Assembly: GCA_027314025.1 (NCBI GenBank)
Contig: DAHVCP010000064.1
Span: 1-64,000, forward strand
Length of the DNA: 64,000 bases
Source: Acidobacteriota bacterium
GTDB lineage: Bacteria > Acidobacteriota > Terriglobia > Terriglobales > SCQP01
Reading direction: 5' to 3'
Shown: piece after piece, positions 41,438-52,507 of the stretch
Numbering within the stretch: position 1 is the first letter of the stretch
Layout: each line of letters starts with the position of its first letter
The notes under the pieces: generated by a model
What the model was told of the DNA's origin: nothing
The model's input: the letters and a program-made list of their open reading frames with translations, nothing else
Database searches by the model: none
Position numbers and translations under genes: made by a program

Positions 41438-41863
41438 ATGGCCAAGGGAGACTTTCGCAAGTTCCTGCTGCGCGGCAACGTCGTGGACATGGCCGTGGGC
41501 ATCATCATCGGCGCCGCCTTCGCCGGCGTCGTCAACTCATTGGTGAAGGATTTGATTACCCCGCTGATCGCCGCCATTTGGGGCAAACCCAACTTCGGCG
41601 CCCTGAGCTTCACCGTGCACAACAGCCATTTCCTCTACGGCAATTTCATCAATGCCACATTGAGCTTCGTCATCATGGCGGCGACCATCTTTTACCTGAT
41701 CGTTTTGCCGATCAATCGCCTAATGGCGCGGCTGCACCCCGCGCCGCCGCCCGCCCCGGCCGTGACCCAACCGTGCCCGGAGTGCCTCAGCATGGTGCCC
41801 ATCGGCGCCCGCCGTTGCGCCTTTTGCACCTCCGCGCTGAGTGCCTCCGCCGGCGCGCGGTAG
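41438..41863 (+). CDS. mscL: Large-conductance mechanosensitive channel MscL with C-terminal zinc ribbon
   Basis: 141 residues. MscL opens under membrane tension to release osmolytes during hypo-osmotic shock. The N-terminal helix and TM1 (FRKFLLRGNVVDMAVGIIIG, then AAFAGVVNSLV) and TM2 (FVIMAATIFYLIVLPINRL) are typical. In place of the usual charged C-terminal bundle it has a Pro-rich linker and a four-cysteine ribbon, CPEC near residue 111 and CAFC near residue 127. It reads divergently from the membrane hydrolase. Confidence 0.94.
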   Translation: MAKGDFRKFLLRGNVVDMAVGIIIGAAFAGVVNSLVKDLITPLIAAIWGKPNFGALSFTVHNSHFLYGNFINATLSFVIMAATIFYLIVLPINRLMARLHPAPPPAPAVTQPCPECLSMVPIGARRCAFCTSALSASAGAR

Positions 41864-41910
41864 GGGTCACCGCCGGACACCGCCGGCGCGGGCGGTGCGC
41901 CTGGTAGCAT

Positions 41911-42774
41911 GTGGGCGTGGCGATTGCACGCATTGCCGTCTTGGGGGCGGGAACCATGGGCCGCGGCATCGCCCATGCCGCCGCCGTGGCCGGCTATCAA
42001 ACCACGCTAGAAGACCTGTTGCCGGATTCCTTGCGCCGCGCCGAAGCGGAAATCCGCTCCATCTTGGATGGCGGCGTCGAACGCGGCAAGCTCGACGCCC
42101 AGGAGCGCGACGCCGCGTTGGCCCGGCTGCACTTCGCCGGCGGCATTGAGGAAGCCGTCCGCGACGCCGATTTGGTCATCGAGGCGGTGCCGGAGGAGCT
42201 GGAAACCAAAATCGAGATCCTCACCACGCTGGACAAAATGGCGCCGCCCGCCACGCTCTTCGCCAGCAACACCAGCGCCTTGAGCATCACCGAACTGGCC
42301 GCCGTAACCTACCGCCCCGCGCAGTGCATCGGCATGCATTTCTTCAACCCGGTGCACAAAATGCGCCTGCTGGAGATTGTTCGCGGCCTGGAGACCGCGC
42401 CCGCCACCATCGCCGCCGCCGTGGCCGTGGCGCGGCGCATGAACAAGGAACCGGTGGTCATCAAGGAATCGCCCGGCTTCATCACTAGCCGCATGAACGC
42501 CCTGATCGGCAACGAGGCCTTCGCCTTGTTGCAGGAGGGCGTGGCCTCCGCCGCCGACATTGACAAGGCGATCAAGCTGGGGCTGAACCATCCCATGGGA
42601 CCGTTCGAACTGGTGGACTTGGTGGGCCTGGACACGCGCCTGCACATCCTCGAATACCTGCACCGCAGCTTGGGGGAAAAGTACCGGCCCAATCCGCTCC
42701 TGGTCCAATACGTCAAGGCGGGCCGGCTCGGCCGCAAGACCGGCCGCGGCGTCTACGAGTACCCCGCCACATAA
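41911..42774 (+). CDS. 3-hydroxyacyl-CoA (3-hydroxybutyryl-CoA) dehydrogenase
   Basis: 287 residues from a GTG start. NAD(P)-dependent oxidation of 3-hydroxyacyl-CoA to 3-ketoacyl-CoA. Rossmann motif VLGAGTMGRGIAHAAA at residues 9-24; family motifs VIEAVPEELETK, ASNTSALSITELA, GMHFFNPVHKMRLLEIVRG (catalytic His) and GFITSRMN. Length and layout match the single-domain butanoyl-CoA pathway enzyme rather than a FadB fusion. No strong ribosome binding site precedes the GTG. It is followed by the methylmalonyl-CoA mutase genes on the same strand. Confidence 0.93.
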   Translation: MGVAIARIAVLGAGTMGRGIAHAAAVAGYQTTLEDLLPDSLRRAEAEIRSILDGGVERGKLDAQERDAALARLHFAGGIEEAVRDADLVIEAVPEELETKIEILTTLDKMAPPATLFASNTSALSITELAAVTYRPAQCIGMHFFNPVHKMRLLEIVRGLETAPATIAAAVAVARRMNKEPVVIKESPGFITSRMNALIGNEAFALLQEGVASAADIDKAIKLGLNHPMGPFELVDLVGLDTRLHILEYLHRSLGEKYRPNPLLVQYVKAGRLGRKTGRGVYEYPAT

Positions 42775-42868
42775 CCACGCCCGGCGCTGGTCTCCCGGAA
42801 CCCCGCCGACCCGTCGGTCAGTGGCGTGGCGTCGCGGGCCCGGCGTAGACTGAACCGTGGGTTTCGGC

Positions 42869-44500
<1,632 letters not shown>

Positions 44501-44516
44501 CCGTGACGATGCGACC

Positions 44517-44936
44517 ATGACCGAGACGGCCCGCAAAATCCGCGTCCTGGTGGCCAAGCCCGGCCTCGACGGCCACGACCGCGGCGCCAAGGTCGTCGCT
44601 CGCGCGCTGCGCGACGCCGGCATGGAAGTCGTCTACACCGGCCTGCGCCAGACGCCGGAGATGATCGCCTCCGCCGCGTTGCAGGAAGACGTGGACTGCA
44701 TTGGCCTGTCCATCCTCAGCGGCGCCCACAACGCCATCGTTCCGCGCGTCATGGAACTGCTGCGCGCCGCGGGCATGAACGATGTCCTTGTGGTCGTCGG
44801 CGGCATCGTCCCGCCCGAGGATGCCGAGATGCTCAGCCGTGAAGGCGTCGGCGCCGTTTTCCCTCCCGGCTCCAGCCTGGAGGCCATCACCGCCTACATC
44901 CGCTCCCACGTCCGCCCCGCCCCGGCGGCGCCGTAA
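44517..44936 (+). CDS. mcmA2: Methylmalonyl-CoA mutase, cobalamin-binding subunit
   Basis: 139 residues. A complete B12-binding domain: [19 protein letters not shown] carries the DxHxxG motif whose His replaces the lower base of cobalamin, followed by GLSILSGAH and [12 protein letters not shown]. It pairs with the preceding catalytic subunit to form the heteromeric mutase. Sixteen bases separate the two genes, with the ATG close to the preceding stop, indicating one transcription unit with the dehydrogenase upstream. Confidence 0.94.
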   Translation: MTETARKIRVLVAKPGLDGHDRGAKVVARALRDAGMEVVYTGLRQTPEMIASAALQEDVDCIGLSILSGAHNAIVPRVMELLRAAGMNDVLVVVGGIVPPEDAEMLSREGVGAVFPPGSSLEAITAYIRSHVRPAPAAP

Positions 44937-45034
44937 GTCCCGCCGCCAGCTCGAAATCATCTGGCGCGGGGCGTCCCGCTTGCGCGCCCAGTTCTCCGCT
45001 CCTCGCCGCCGCGCGGCCCGGGACGGCGATCGCG

Positions 45035-46249
45035 CTAGCGCACGCGCAAGAGGAAGCACTTCAGGTATTCCGTCTCCGGCATGGCCAGCAGCACCGGATG
45101 ATCGCGCGCCTGGCCGCGCCGTTCCAGCAGCACCGCCTCGCGGCGCGCGTCGGCCGCGGCGGCGGCGATCCATTCCAGCAGCGCATCGGCGGAGACATGG
45201 TGGGAACAGGAGCACGCCGCCAGGATGCCGCCCGGGCGCAGTAGCCGGAAGGCGCGCAGGTTGATTTCTTTGTAACCGCGCGCGGCGGCCGGCAGCGCCG
45301 ACCGGTTCTTGGCGAAGGCCGGCGGATCCAGCACGATCAGGTCAAAGCGCCGGCCGGTTTCATCGTAATGGCGCAGCAGGTCGAAGGCGTTGGCTGCGAT
45401 GAGCTCAATGTTCTCCAGCCCGTTGCGCTGGGCATTGGCTTCGGCCAGTTCCAAGGCCGGGCGGGACAGGTCCGCGGCCTCCACCCGCATGCCGCGTCGG
45501 GCCAGGTGCAAGGCGAAGCCGCCTTGGTAGCAGAACGCGTCCAGCGCCTCGCAGCCGGGATGGGCGTAGGCGGCCACCGCCGCCCAGTTCTCCCGCTGAT
45601 CCAAAAAGCCGCCGGTCTTCTGCCCGCCCAGCAGGTCGAAGCGGAATTCCAGCCCGCCAATTCTCGCCTCGGCCCAGGCCGGCGCCGCACTGCTTCCGCC
45701 CGCCGCCAGCCGCCGGCCATCCGGGCCCAACTCTCCGGCGCGCAACTCCAGCCCTTCCAAACGGCGCACCTTGAGGTCGTTGCGCTCGAACATGCGCCCC
45801 GCGCCCAACGCGCCGCGGAGCGCCGCCGCCAGCCGCGGCAAGCGCATGTCCATGGCCGCCGTCAGCGCCTGGACGACCAGGTCTTCGCCATAGCGGTCGG
45901 CGACGAAGCCGGGCAGCCCGTCCGCCTCCCCCGCCACTACCCGGTAGGCGTTCGAGTCCAGCCGCAGCTCCTCGCGGTAGGCCAGCGCCGCCGCCAGCCG
46001 CCGGCGGAAAAACTCGTCGTCCACCGTCTCCGCTGGATCTCCGCTCAGGCGGCGTAGGGCGATCCGCGATTGTTCGCTATGGTCGGCCCAGCCCAGCTCC
46101 CGGCCCCGCCGGTCCCGCACCGCGACGACCTGCGCCGGCGCCGGCGGCGTTCCCTCGAACCCCAGCAGTTCCGTGCGGTAGACCCAGGGATATCCCGCGC
46201 GCCAGCGCGCCGACCCGCGATCGTTGATGACGGCGGCGGGCGGCGTCAA
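45035..46249 (-). CDS. RlmI-like class I rRNA methyltransferase (PUA plus methyltransferase)
   Basis: 404 residues. An N-terminal PUA domain ([14 protein letters not shown], about 10-80), then a class I methyltransferase: motif [28 protein letters not shown] at the active site and [15 protein letters not shown]; the late CSCSHH holds the conserved Cys. E. coli RlmI methylates a cytosine of 23S rRNA; substrate here is inferred. Translation starts at a TTG that overlaps the gdhA stop (TTGA), implying coupling. Confidence 0.88.
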   Translation of the reverse strand: MTPPAAVINDRGSARWRAGYPWVYRTELLGFEGTPPAPAQVVAVRDRRGRELGWADHSEQSRIALRRLSGDPAETVDDEFFRRRLAAALAYREELRLDSNAYRVVAGEADGLPGFVADRYGEDLVVQALTAAMDMRLPRLAAALRGALGAGRMFERNDLKVRRLEGLELRAGELGPDGRRLAAGGSSAAPAWAEARIGGLEFRFDLLGGQKTGGFLDQRENWAAVAAYAHPGCEALDAFCYQGGFALHLARRGMRVEAADLSRPALELAEANAQRNGLENIELIAANAFDLLRHYDETGRRFDLIVLDPPAFAKNRSALPAAARGYKEINLRAFRLLRPGGILAACSCSHHVSADALLEWIAAAAADARREAVLLERRGQARDHPVLLAMPETEYLKCFLLRVR

Positions 46250-47514
46250 GCGTAGATGCCGCGCAGTTTGATGCTGAAGGCGACGCGGTCAATGGCCAGC
46301 ATGTAGGCGGCGATGCGGTTGTTGACGTTGTGGCGCTCGGCGTAGGCGACCACGTCGTGGAAGCTCGTCTCCATCACATGCTGCAACTGCTCGTTGACTT
46401 CGCTCTCCTTCCAGAAATACCCCTGCCGGTCCTGCACCCACTCGAAGTAGCTGACCGTCACGCCCCCGGCGTTGGCCAAGATGTCGGGAATGATGAAAAT
46501 CCCCTGCTCCTGCAAAATCTCATCCGCGGCGGAGGTGGTGGGGCCGTTGGCGCCTTCGCAGACGATCTTGGCCCGGATCCGCGCCGCATTGTGGCTGGTG
46601 ATCTGGTTCTCAGTCGCCGCCGGCAGCAGGATCTCGCAATCCTCGGTCAGTAACTGTTGCTTCGGCCGCTGCTCGCCGCCCGGAAAGCCTTGCAGCGTGC
46701 CGTTCGCCAGGCGGTACTCCATCAGCGCCGGCACGTCCAGTCCCTTGGCGTTGTAGATGCCGCCGTCGTATTCGTCCACGCCGATCACCTGGTATCCGGC
46801 GCGGTACAGCAAGTGCGCGGAATTGCTGCCCACGTTCCCGAAGCCCTGCACGATCACCCGCGTCCGTCCCCGCTCCAGCCCCAGGCGGCGGATCGCCTGA
46901 TCGCAGACCAGCATGCAGCCCCGCCCGGTGGCCTCCCGGCGGCCGCGGCTGCCGCCCAGGTCCAGCGGCTTGCCCGTCACCACGGCGGTTTCCGTATGCC
47001 GCACGTGCATGGAGTAGGTGTCCATGATCCAGGCCATCACCTGCTCGTTGGTGTTCACGTCCGGGGCGGGCACGTCCCGCTCCGGCCCGATGAACTCCAC
47101 CAGCTCCGCCGTGTAGCGCCGCGTCATCCGCTCCAGCTCGTTCTGCGAAAGCAGCTTGGGGTCCACGATGATGCCGCCCTTGGCGCCGCCAAACGGAATG
47201 TTCACCACCGCGCACTTCCAGGTCATCCAGCTGGCCAGCGCCCGCACCTCGTCCAGCGTCACGTCCGGCGCGTAGCGGATGCCGCCCTTGCCCGGCCCGC
47301 GGGCCACGCTATGCTGCACGCGGTAGCCGGTGAAGACCTCGATCCGCCCGTCGTCCATCTGCACGGGAATGTGCAAGGTGATTTCCCGTGTCGGCATGCG
47401 CAGCACCTTCCACACGCCGTCATCAAGGTTGAGCTTGCGCGCGGCGATGTCGAAGCGCGCTTCTTGTGAAGCCCACGGATTGACTTCGGTTTCCGGCGTG
47501 ACGCTGGTGGCCAT
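46246..47514 (-). CDS. gdhA: Glutamate dehydrogenase
   Basis: 422 residues. Oxidative deamination of glutamate to 2-oxoglutarate or the reverse. The dimerisation/catalytic domain has [16 protein letters not shown], the catalytic-lysine loop FGGAKGGI, and [19 protein letters not shown]. The nucleotide domain has [17 protein letters not shown] and, later, [13 protein letters not shown]. The length matches the short hexameric class; Leu/Phe dehydrogenases of the same superfamily are less likely given these motifs. The start at 47514 is MATSVTPE; the ~40 residues upstream in frame are low complexity. It precedes the RlmI-like gene. Confidence 0.93.
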   Translation of the reverse strand: MATSVTPETEVNPWASQEARFDIAARKLNLDDGVWKVLRMPTREITLHIPVQMDDGRIEVFTGYRVQHSVARGPGKGGIRYAPDVTLDEVRALASWMTWKCAVVNIPFGGAKGGIIVDPKLLSQNELERMTRRYTAELVEFIGPERDVPAPDVNTNEQVMAWIMDTYSMHVRHTETAVVTGKPLDLGGSRGRREATGRGCMLVCDQAIRRLGLERGRTRVIVQGFGNVGSNSAHLLYRAGYQVIGVDEYDGGIYNAKGLDVPALMEYRLANGTLQGFPGGEQRPKQQLLTEDCEILLPAATENQITSHNAARIRAKIVCEGANGPTTSAADEILQEQGIFIIPDILANAGGVTVSYFEWVQDRQGYFWKESEVNEQLQHVMETSFHDVVAYAERHNVNNRIAAYMLAIDRVAFSIKLRGIYA

Positions 47515-47579
47515 GGCTTGCTCCCGTTGGCGCGAACCGCCGTGAACAGTATAAAACGCGGGCTTCCCCGCCGCCGCGC

Positions 47580-48470
47580 TTACCGCGCCGTGGCCTGCGC
47601 CAGCACCGGCGCCGGCGCGGTCTCCAGCTCCCACAGATGGCGCTCCCGCGCCAGGCGCTTGACCAGCGCGGTGTGCAGCGCATGTCCAGCGCGGTCGGCC
47701 TTGACGTAGCCCAGCAGGGGATGGCCCAGCAGCGCCAAGTCGCCGATCAGATCCAGCACCTTGTGGCGCACGAACTCGTCCGGGAAGCGCAGCGGGCCGT
47801 TGGCCACTCCGGTGTCGTTCAGCACCACCGCATTGTCCATCGAGCCCCCGCGGATCAGCCCTTGGCGGCGCATCGCCTCCACGTCGCGCAGAAAGCCGAA
47901 CGTGCGCGCCGGCGCCAGTTCGCGGCGGTAATTTTCCGGCGTCAGCTCCAGCTCCAGCCGCTGGCGTCCAATCGCGGGGTGGGGGAAGTTGATGGCGTAG
48001 CTGACGCGGTAGCGTTCGTCGGGATAAACCCCGATGAATTTCTCCCCCTCCTCCATCTCCACCGGCCGCAGCACGCGCATATACCGCCGCGGGCGCGGCA
48101 GCAGCCGCGGGCGCGCGCGGTCAATCATCTCCACGAACGGCAGCGAACTGCCGTCCAGGATCGGAACCTCCAGGTTGTTCAATTCCACCACGACGTTGTC
48201 CATCTCCAGGCCGACCAGCGCGGAAAGCACGTGCTCGGTGGTGGAGATCAGCACGCCGCGCTTCATCAGGCTGGTCGCATAGCTGACCTGGGCGATGTTG
48301 GCGGCGTTGGCTTCGACCACGAAACCTTCCAGGTCGGTGCGCTCAAATCGGATGCCGGCCCCCGCCGGCGCGGGACGCAGCGCCAGGCGCGCCGGCGCGC
48401 CGCTGTGCAAGCCGATGCCCTGCGCTTGCACCGTTTGGCGGATGGTTCCTTGTCGGTTGGCGCTGGGCAT
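47580..48470 (-). CDS. lpxC: UDP-3-O-acyl-N-acetylglucosamine deacetylase LpxC
   Basis: 296 residues, normal length. LpxC is the committed zinc deacetylase of lipid A synthesis, showing that an outer membrane with LPS is made. Zn ligands lie in TTEHVLSAL and [16 protein letters not shown] (His and Asp). Other family landmarks: [10 protein letters not shown] near the start, ILDGSSLPF and [12 protein letters not shown]. It stands alone, 65 bp upstream of gdhA on the same strand. Confidence 0.96.
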   Translation of the reverse strand: MPSANRQGTIRQTVQAQGIGLHSGAPARLALRPAPAGAGIRFERTDLEGFVVEANAANIAQVSYATSLMKRGVLISTTEHVLSALVGLEMDNVVVELNNLEVPILDGSSLPFVEMIDRARPRLLPRPRRYMRVLRPVEMEEGEKFIGVYPDERYRVSYAINFPHPAIGRQRLELELTPENYRRELAPARTFGFLRDVEAMRRQGLIRGGSMDNAVVLNDTGVANGPLRFPDEFVRHKVLDLIGDLALLGHPLLGYVKADRAGHALHTALVKRLARERHLWELETAPAPVLAQATAR

Positions 48471-48906
48471 GGCCGCGGGATTTCCTCAATCGATCTTGGC
48501 ATAGCGCCGGCGACGACCGGCTAAGTCATTCGGATGTCGAGCCTTACCGGGGTATCCCGCCAGGCAACCCGTGCCGATTTTGCCACACATTTGGGCGTCG
48601 GGCGAATGCTTCGCCCACACTTCGGGGGGCGCCGGTTACCGGAGACCGCTTCTCCTGCTTGGGGGAGCCGCAGCGTTCTTGCGGGCGCCGGGAGCGCGCA
48701 GGGAGTTTCGCGGCCTTCCCGCACCGGCTTTGCCCCCGGGCCAACGGCGCGGCCCCCGCGAACGGCCGCGGAAAATGCGACCACCCGAAGCGTGTAGAGC
48801 GGCCGGGTTCGGCGGCGATGCCGGAGTCCAAATGCCTGGGCTTTCCCCCCGGGGCCTGCTGAAGCCAGCCCAGCGCCGGGTCGCACGCGACAAGTTCCGC
48901 GCACTT
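48471..48906. other. Intergenic region between dtd and lpxC
   Basis: About 436 bp with no credible gene. It holds an R2 repeat copy (48701-48763) preceded by a hairpin-forming stretch related to it from about 48640. The lpxC promoter should be near 48500-48600 on the minus strand, but no clear elements were recognised. Confidence 0.45.
48701..48763 (+). repeat. Intergenic hairpin repeat, family R2, copy 3
   Basis: Starts GGGAGTTTCGCGGCCTTCCC, contains the arms TTTGCCC and GGGCCAA (48729-48735 and nearby) and ends CCCCCGCGAAC. It shares most positions with the copy at 39152-39215, including GCACC-GCTTTGCCC in the centre, and similarity extends ~30 bp further left. Confidence 0.7.
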
Positions 48907-49353
48907 CTACCGATGGCGGCTGTCCAAACAGATGGTCACCGGGCCGTCGTTGGTCAGTTGCACCTGCATATCGGCGCCAAAGACGCCCGTCGCCACCGGA
49001 CAGCCCTGCTGCCGCAGTTCCCTGACAAATGCATCGAACATCTCCCGCGCCGCGGCCGGACGTTCGGCGGGCTCGAAGGAGGGGCGATTGCCGCGCCGCG
49101 TGTCGGCGAGCAGCGTGAATTGCGAGATCGCCAGCACCCCGCCGCCAAGGGCGCCGATCGCTAGGTTCATTTTGCCGGCGGTGTCGGCGAAGATGCGCAG
49201 TTGCGCGATTTTCGCCGCCAGCCAAGCGGCGTCCTCGGCGCTGTCGCCTCGTTCCACGCCGATCAAGGCGACCAGGCCGGCCCCGATTTGCCCGCGAATC
49301 TCCCCCGCCACCCGCACCTCCGCGGCGGTCACTCGCTGCAACACCGCGCGCAT
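48907..49353 (-). CDS. dtd: D-aminoacyl-tRNA deacylase
   Basis: 148 residues, the family's usual size. Dtd hydrolyses D-amino acids mischarged on tRNA. Opening [15 protein letters not shown], the SQFTLLADT motif, [11 protein letters not shown] and the C-terminal GPVTICLDS are all family signatures. The start at 49353 is two bases after the stop of the SDR gene upstream, so the pair is probably co-transcribed. A longer frame upstream would overlap the SDR gene and is an artefact. Confidence 0.96.
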   Translation of the reverse strand: MRAVLQRVTAAEVRVAGEIRGQIGAGLVALIGVERGDSAEDAAWLAAKIAQLRIFADTAGKMNLAIGALGGGVLAISQFTLLADTRRGNRPSFEPAERPAAAREMFDAFVRELRQQGCPVATGVFGADMQVQLTNDGPVTICLDSRHR

Positions 49354-49355
49354 CG

Positions 49356-50225
49356 CTACCCGCCCGCGGCGGCGCGCATGCGGGGACGGGCGAACCGCGC
49401 CGCGGCGGCCAGCATCCAGCGCCGCGGCAAAAACCGCCCCGCCGCCACCATGGCGCGATTGCCGCCGCCCGTGACCACCAGCGGGCGCCGCCGCGCCAGC
49501 GCCGCCATGGTCTCCGCCGCCACCTGCTCGGGCGTCTGCTGATAAGGCCCGCCGCCGCTCATCTCCGCCGCCGCGAAAAACCCCGTATCCGTGCTGCCCG
49601 GGCACACCGCCATCACATGCACTCCATGCCCGCGGTTCTCCTCCCACAGCGCCAGCGATAAGCTCAGCACGTATGCCTTGCTGGCGGCATAGGCGGCCAT
49701 GAACGGCACCGGCTGAAACGCCGCCACGGATGCGACGTTGATGATGGCGCCGTGGCCGCGGGCGCGCATCGGCCCCAGGCAAGCGTGCGTCAGGCGCGTC
49801 AGCGCGTCCACGTTCAGACCCAGCATGGCGCACTGGCGCGGGCCGGCGAGCGTGGCAAAATCGCCGCCCGCTCCCACCCCGGCGTTATTCACCAGCAGCT
49901 CGAGCGCCAAGCCCTCGGCGGCCACGAACGCCAGCAGCGCCTCCACGCCCGACGTGGCGCTCAGGTCGGCAACGAAGACCCGGCAAGCGCGGCCTAGGGC
50001 CGAAACCTCCGTGGCCAGCGCCTCCAGGCGGTCCGCCGATCGTGCCGTCAGCACCACGCTCCAGCCCGCCGCCGCCAGTTGGCGCGCCAGGGCGGCGCCG
50101 ATGCCCGAACTGGCGCCCGTGACCAGCGCCCAGCCGGGCGCGTCCGCGGGGCTCAGCCCTGCCTCTTGGGTCCGCCGGCCGCCCCGCCTGGGGCGGCGCT
50201 GGGGCCCACGCCCATCATTCGCCAT
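49356..50225 (-). CDS. Short-chain dehydrogenase/reductase
   Basis: 289 residues as drawn. Classical SDR: cofactor motif [22 protein letters not shown], the catalytic Ser in INVASVAAF and YAASKAY (Tyr-x3-Lys). The C-terminal third after about residue 220 has FAAAEM and a basic end and is typical of the DltE/short oxidoreductase group. The first ~30 residues (Arg/Gly/Pro-rich) are encoded by an intergenic repeat copy (50181-50212), so the true start may be nearer WALVTG. Substrate unknown. It is followed immediately by dtd and diverges from gmhB. Confidence 0.88.
   Translation of the reverse strand: MANDGRGPQRRPRRGGRRTQEAGLSPADAPGWALVTGASSGIGAALARQLAAAGWSVVLTARSADRLEALATEVSALGRACRVFVADLSATSGVEALLAFVAAEGLALELLVNNAGVGAGGDFATLAGPRQCAMLGLNVDALTRLTHACLGPMRARGHGAIINVASVAAFQPVPFMAAYAASKAYVLSLSLALWEENRGHGVHVMAVCPGSTDTGFFAAAEMSGGGPYQQTPEQVAAETMAALARRRPLVVTGGGNRAMVAAGRFLPRRWMLAAAARFARPRMRAAAGG
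50181..50212 (-). repeat. Intergenic palindromic repeat, family R1, copy 5
   Basis: On the minus strand GGCGTGGGCCCCAGCGCCGC followed by a GGCGGGGC end, a 32-bp match to the family. It falls within the predicted N-terminus of the SDR gene. Confidence 0.55.
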
Positions 50226-50359
50226 GGCCCGATTCTACCCGCCGCCGCGCCGCTGCCAGCATGGGCAGGCTCGCGCTTCCGCGAGCGGACACGGCGGCGG
50301 TGCGGGTTAAAATCGGGTTTCACCGCCTCTCTGCCTCGCCTGCCAGTCAACGTCCGTCC

Positions 50360-50968
50360 ATGCGCCCCGCCGTCTTTTTCGATCGTGATGGAACGCTCAA
50401 TGAAGAACTGGGCTACGTGGGGGAATTGGAGCGTTTCCATATTTACCCCTTCGCCGCCGCCGCGGTGCGGCAGGTCAATGAGCGTGGCTGGGCGGCGATC
50501 TTGGTGACCAATCAGGCGGGCGTCGCCCGCGGGCTGTACTCCGAAGCCCAGGTCGGGGCCTTGCACCGCCATCTGGTGAATTCCCTGTCCGCGGCCGGGG
50601 CGCGGCTGGACGCAATTTACTACTGCCCGCACCATCCCACCAAGGGCGTCAATGGCTACGGCATCGAGTGCGATTGCCGCAAGCCCAAACCCGGGCTGCT
50701 GCGGCGCGCGGCCGCCGAACATGAACTGGAATTGGCCCGCAGTTGGATCGTCACCGACCGCATGAGCGAAATCGCGATGCTGCACGCGCTGGGCGGCCGC
50801 GGCGCGCTGGTGCGCACCGGCTATGGCGAGCAGGACCTGGAGGCCTGGCAGGCGGGCGGCGCCGCGGCGTGGCCAGGCTTGCTTCCCGGCGGCCCGGATG
50901 TGGTCGCGGCCACGGCGCTGGAGGCGGTGCACGCCCTGTTGGCCGCCGCCGCGGAGGCAGCGTGGTGA
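50360..50968 (+). CDS. gmhB: D,D-heptose 1,7-bisphosphate 7-phosphatase
   Basis: 202 residues. GmhB removes the 7-phosphate during ADP-heptose synthesis for the LPS inner core. HAD motifs: FFDRDGTLN (motif I), VTNQAGVARG (II) and CDCRKPKPGLL (III); the CPHHP...CDC cysteine/histidine zinc loop of the GmhB group is present. It begins the gmhB-rfaE1-rfaE2-waaC run, all on the plus strand. Start at 50360; an in-frame extension upstream is not family-like. Confidence 0.95.
   Translation: MRPAVFFDRDGTLNEELGYVGELERFHIYPFAAAAVRQVNERGWAAILVTNQAGVARGLYSEAQVGALHRHLVNSLSAAGARLDAIYYCPHHPTKGVNGYGIECDCRKPKPGLLRRAAAEHELELARSWIVTDRMSEIAMLHALGGRGALVRTGYGEQDLEAWQAGGAAAWPGLLPGGPDVVAATALEAVHALLAAAAEAAW
50953..50957 (+). 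promoter_or_regulatory. Ribosome binding site deciding the rfaE1 start
   Basis: GGAGG seven bases before the GTG at 50965, inside the 3' end of gmhB. The GTG shares four bases with the gmhB stop (GTGA), giving translational coupling. Confidence 0.75.
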
Positions 50969-51978
50969 GCGCCACGACGCAACGCCGCGCATTAGCCGAG
51001 CACGTCCGGCGCTTTGCCGGCCTGCGCGTCGCCGTATGGGGCGACTTGGTCGCCGATGAGTTCATCTACGGGGAAATCGCCCGCGTGTCGCGCGAGGCGC
51101 CAGTGCTGATCCTGAAACATCGCGAGGAACGCGTGGCGCCGGGCGGCGGCGCCAACGCCGCCGCCAACCTAGCGGCGCTCGGCTGCCGCGTGCGTTTAGC
51201 CGGCGTCGTCGGCGCGGATGCCGCCGGTTCCGCTCTGCTCGCGCAGCTGGCCGCGGCGGCCGTGGATGTGCGCGGCGTCCCGCGCCTGCGCGGCTGGAGA
51301 ACGCCGGCCAAGACGCGGTTATTGGCCGGCCACGCCCACACCGCGCGGCAACAGGTCATCCGCCTGGACCGGGAGCCCTCCGCCGCTCCGCCGGCGGCGG
51401 TGCAGAACCGTCTGCGGCGCCGTGCCGAGGCGCTGGCGCGCGGCGGCTTCGCCCTCCTGTTGTCCGATTACGGCTATGGCGCCGTCAGCCCGGCCCTGGC
51501 CCGCGCCCTGCGCCACGGCCTGGCCCCCGGCGGCAAAAAGCCCATCGTCACCGTGGACAGCCGCTATCGGCTCGCCGACTACGGCGGCCTGACCGCGGCC
51601 ACGCCAAATGAACCCGAGATGGAGGAAATCTTTCACCAGCCCATCGGCGACAACCTGGCGCGGCTGGAGCACAACGGCCGCCGCCTGCTCACCCGCCTCG
51701 GCTGCCGCTGGCTGCTGGTCACGCGTGGCCGGGATGGCGTGGCGCTCTTCGCTCCGCGCCGCCCGACGCGGCAGTGGCCCGTATTCGGCTCGGCCCCGGC
51801 CGTGGACACCACCGGCGCCGGCGACACCGTCATCGCCGTCTTCACCGCCGCGCTCGCCGCCGGCGCCGACGGGCCCGCGGCGGCGCAGTTGGCCAACATC
51901 GCCGGCGGCCTGGTGGTCATGAAGCCCGGCACCGCCACCGTCAGCGCCGCCGAACTGCTGCAAGCGCTGGAAGCCTGA
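50965..51978 (+). CDS. rfaE1: D-glycero-beta-D-manno-heptose-7-phosphate kinase
   Basis: 337 residues from GTG. A ribokinase-fold enzyme of the PfkB family phosphorylating heptose-7-phosphate at C1. Substrate motif GGGANAAANLAALGC (about 47-61), C-terminal anion hole DTTGAGDTVIAVF. In E. coli this is the N-terminal half of bifunctional HldE; here the halves are separate genes, the adenylyltransferase following six bases on. Upstream in-frame codons belong to gmhB in another frame. Confidence 0.93.
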   Translation: MSATTQRRALAEHVRRFAGLRVAVWGDLVADEFIYGEIARVSREAPVLILKHREERVAPGGGANAAANLAALGCRVRLAGVVGADAAGSALLAQLAAAAVDVRGVPRLRGWRTPAKTRLLAGHAHTARQQVIRLDREPSAAPPAAVQNRLRRRAEALARGGFALLLSDYGYGAVSPALARALRHGLAPGGKKPIVTVDSRYRLADYGGLTAATPNEPEMEEIFHQPIGDNLARLEHNGRRLLTRLGCRWLLVTRGRDGVALFAPRRPTRQWPVFGSAPAVDTTGAGDTVIAVFTAALAAGADGPAAAQLANIAGGLVVMKPGTATVSAAELLQALEA

Positions 51979-51984
51979 ACGCCG

Positions 51985-52476
51985 ATGTCCTACCAGCACA
52001 AAATCCAAAGCCTCGACGCCTTGGAAGCCACCGTGCGCCAGTGGCGGCAGACCGGCCGCAGCGTCGTGTTCGCCAACGGCGTCTTCGACCTGCTGCATGT
52101 CGGCCATGTGCGCTATCTCCGCGCCGCGCGCGCGCTCGGCGACCGGCTGATCGTGGCCGTCAACAGCGACGCCAGCACCCGGGCGCTGAAGGGCCCGGGC
52201 CGGCCCGTCCTGCCCCAAGCGGCGCGGGCGGAGCTGGTGGCGGCGCTGCAAACCGTCAGCGCGGTGGTCATCTTTGAAGACCCCACCGCCGGCGGCCTGC
52301 TGCAGCGCTTGCGTCCCGACGTGCACGCCAAGGGAACCGATTACACTGAGGCTAGCGTCCCGGAGCGCGCGATCGCCGACGCCTGCGGCATCCGCGTCGC
52401 CATCGTCGGCGATCCCAAGGAGCATTCCACCCGGTCGCTGCTGGCGCGGATTGGCGCAGGCCGGGGTCCGGCCTAG
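51985..52476 (+). CDS. rfaE2: D-glycero-beta-D-manno-heptose 1-phosphate adenylyltransferase
   Basis: 163 residues. Cytidylyltransferase-like fold; the HxGH motif is HVGH in [17 protein letters not shown], with VAVNSDAS following and a C-terminal [11 protein letters not shown] close to the family's ST-motif. It adds AMP to heptose-1-phosphate to make ADP-heptose. It sits six bases after the kinase, matching the split arrangement of HldE. Confidence 0.94.
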   Translation: MSYQHKIQSLDALEATVRQWRQTGRSVVFANGVFDLLHVGHVRYLRAARALGDRLIVAVNSDASTRALKGPGRPVLPQAARAELVAALQTVSAVVIFEDPTAGGLLQRLRPDVHAKGTDYTEASVPERAIADACGIRVAIVGDPKEHSTRSLLARIGAGRGPA

Positions 52477-52507
52477 CCCTGCCGCGACGGTCCTGGAACT
52501 TCGCACC

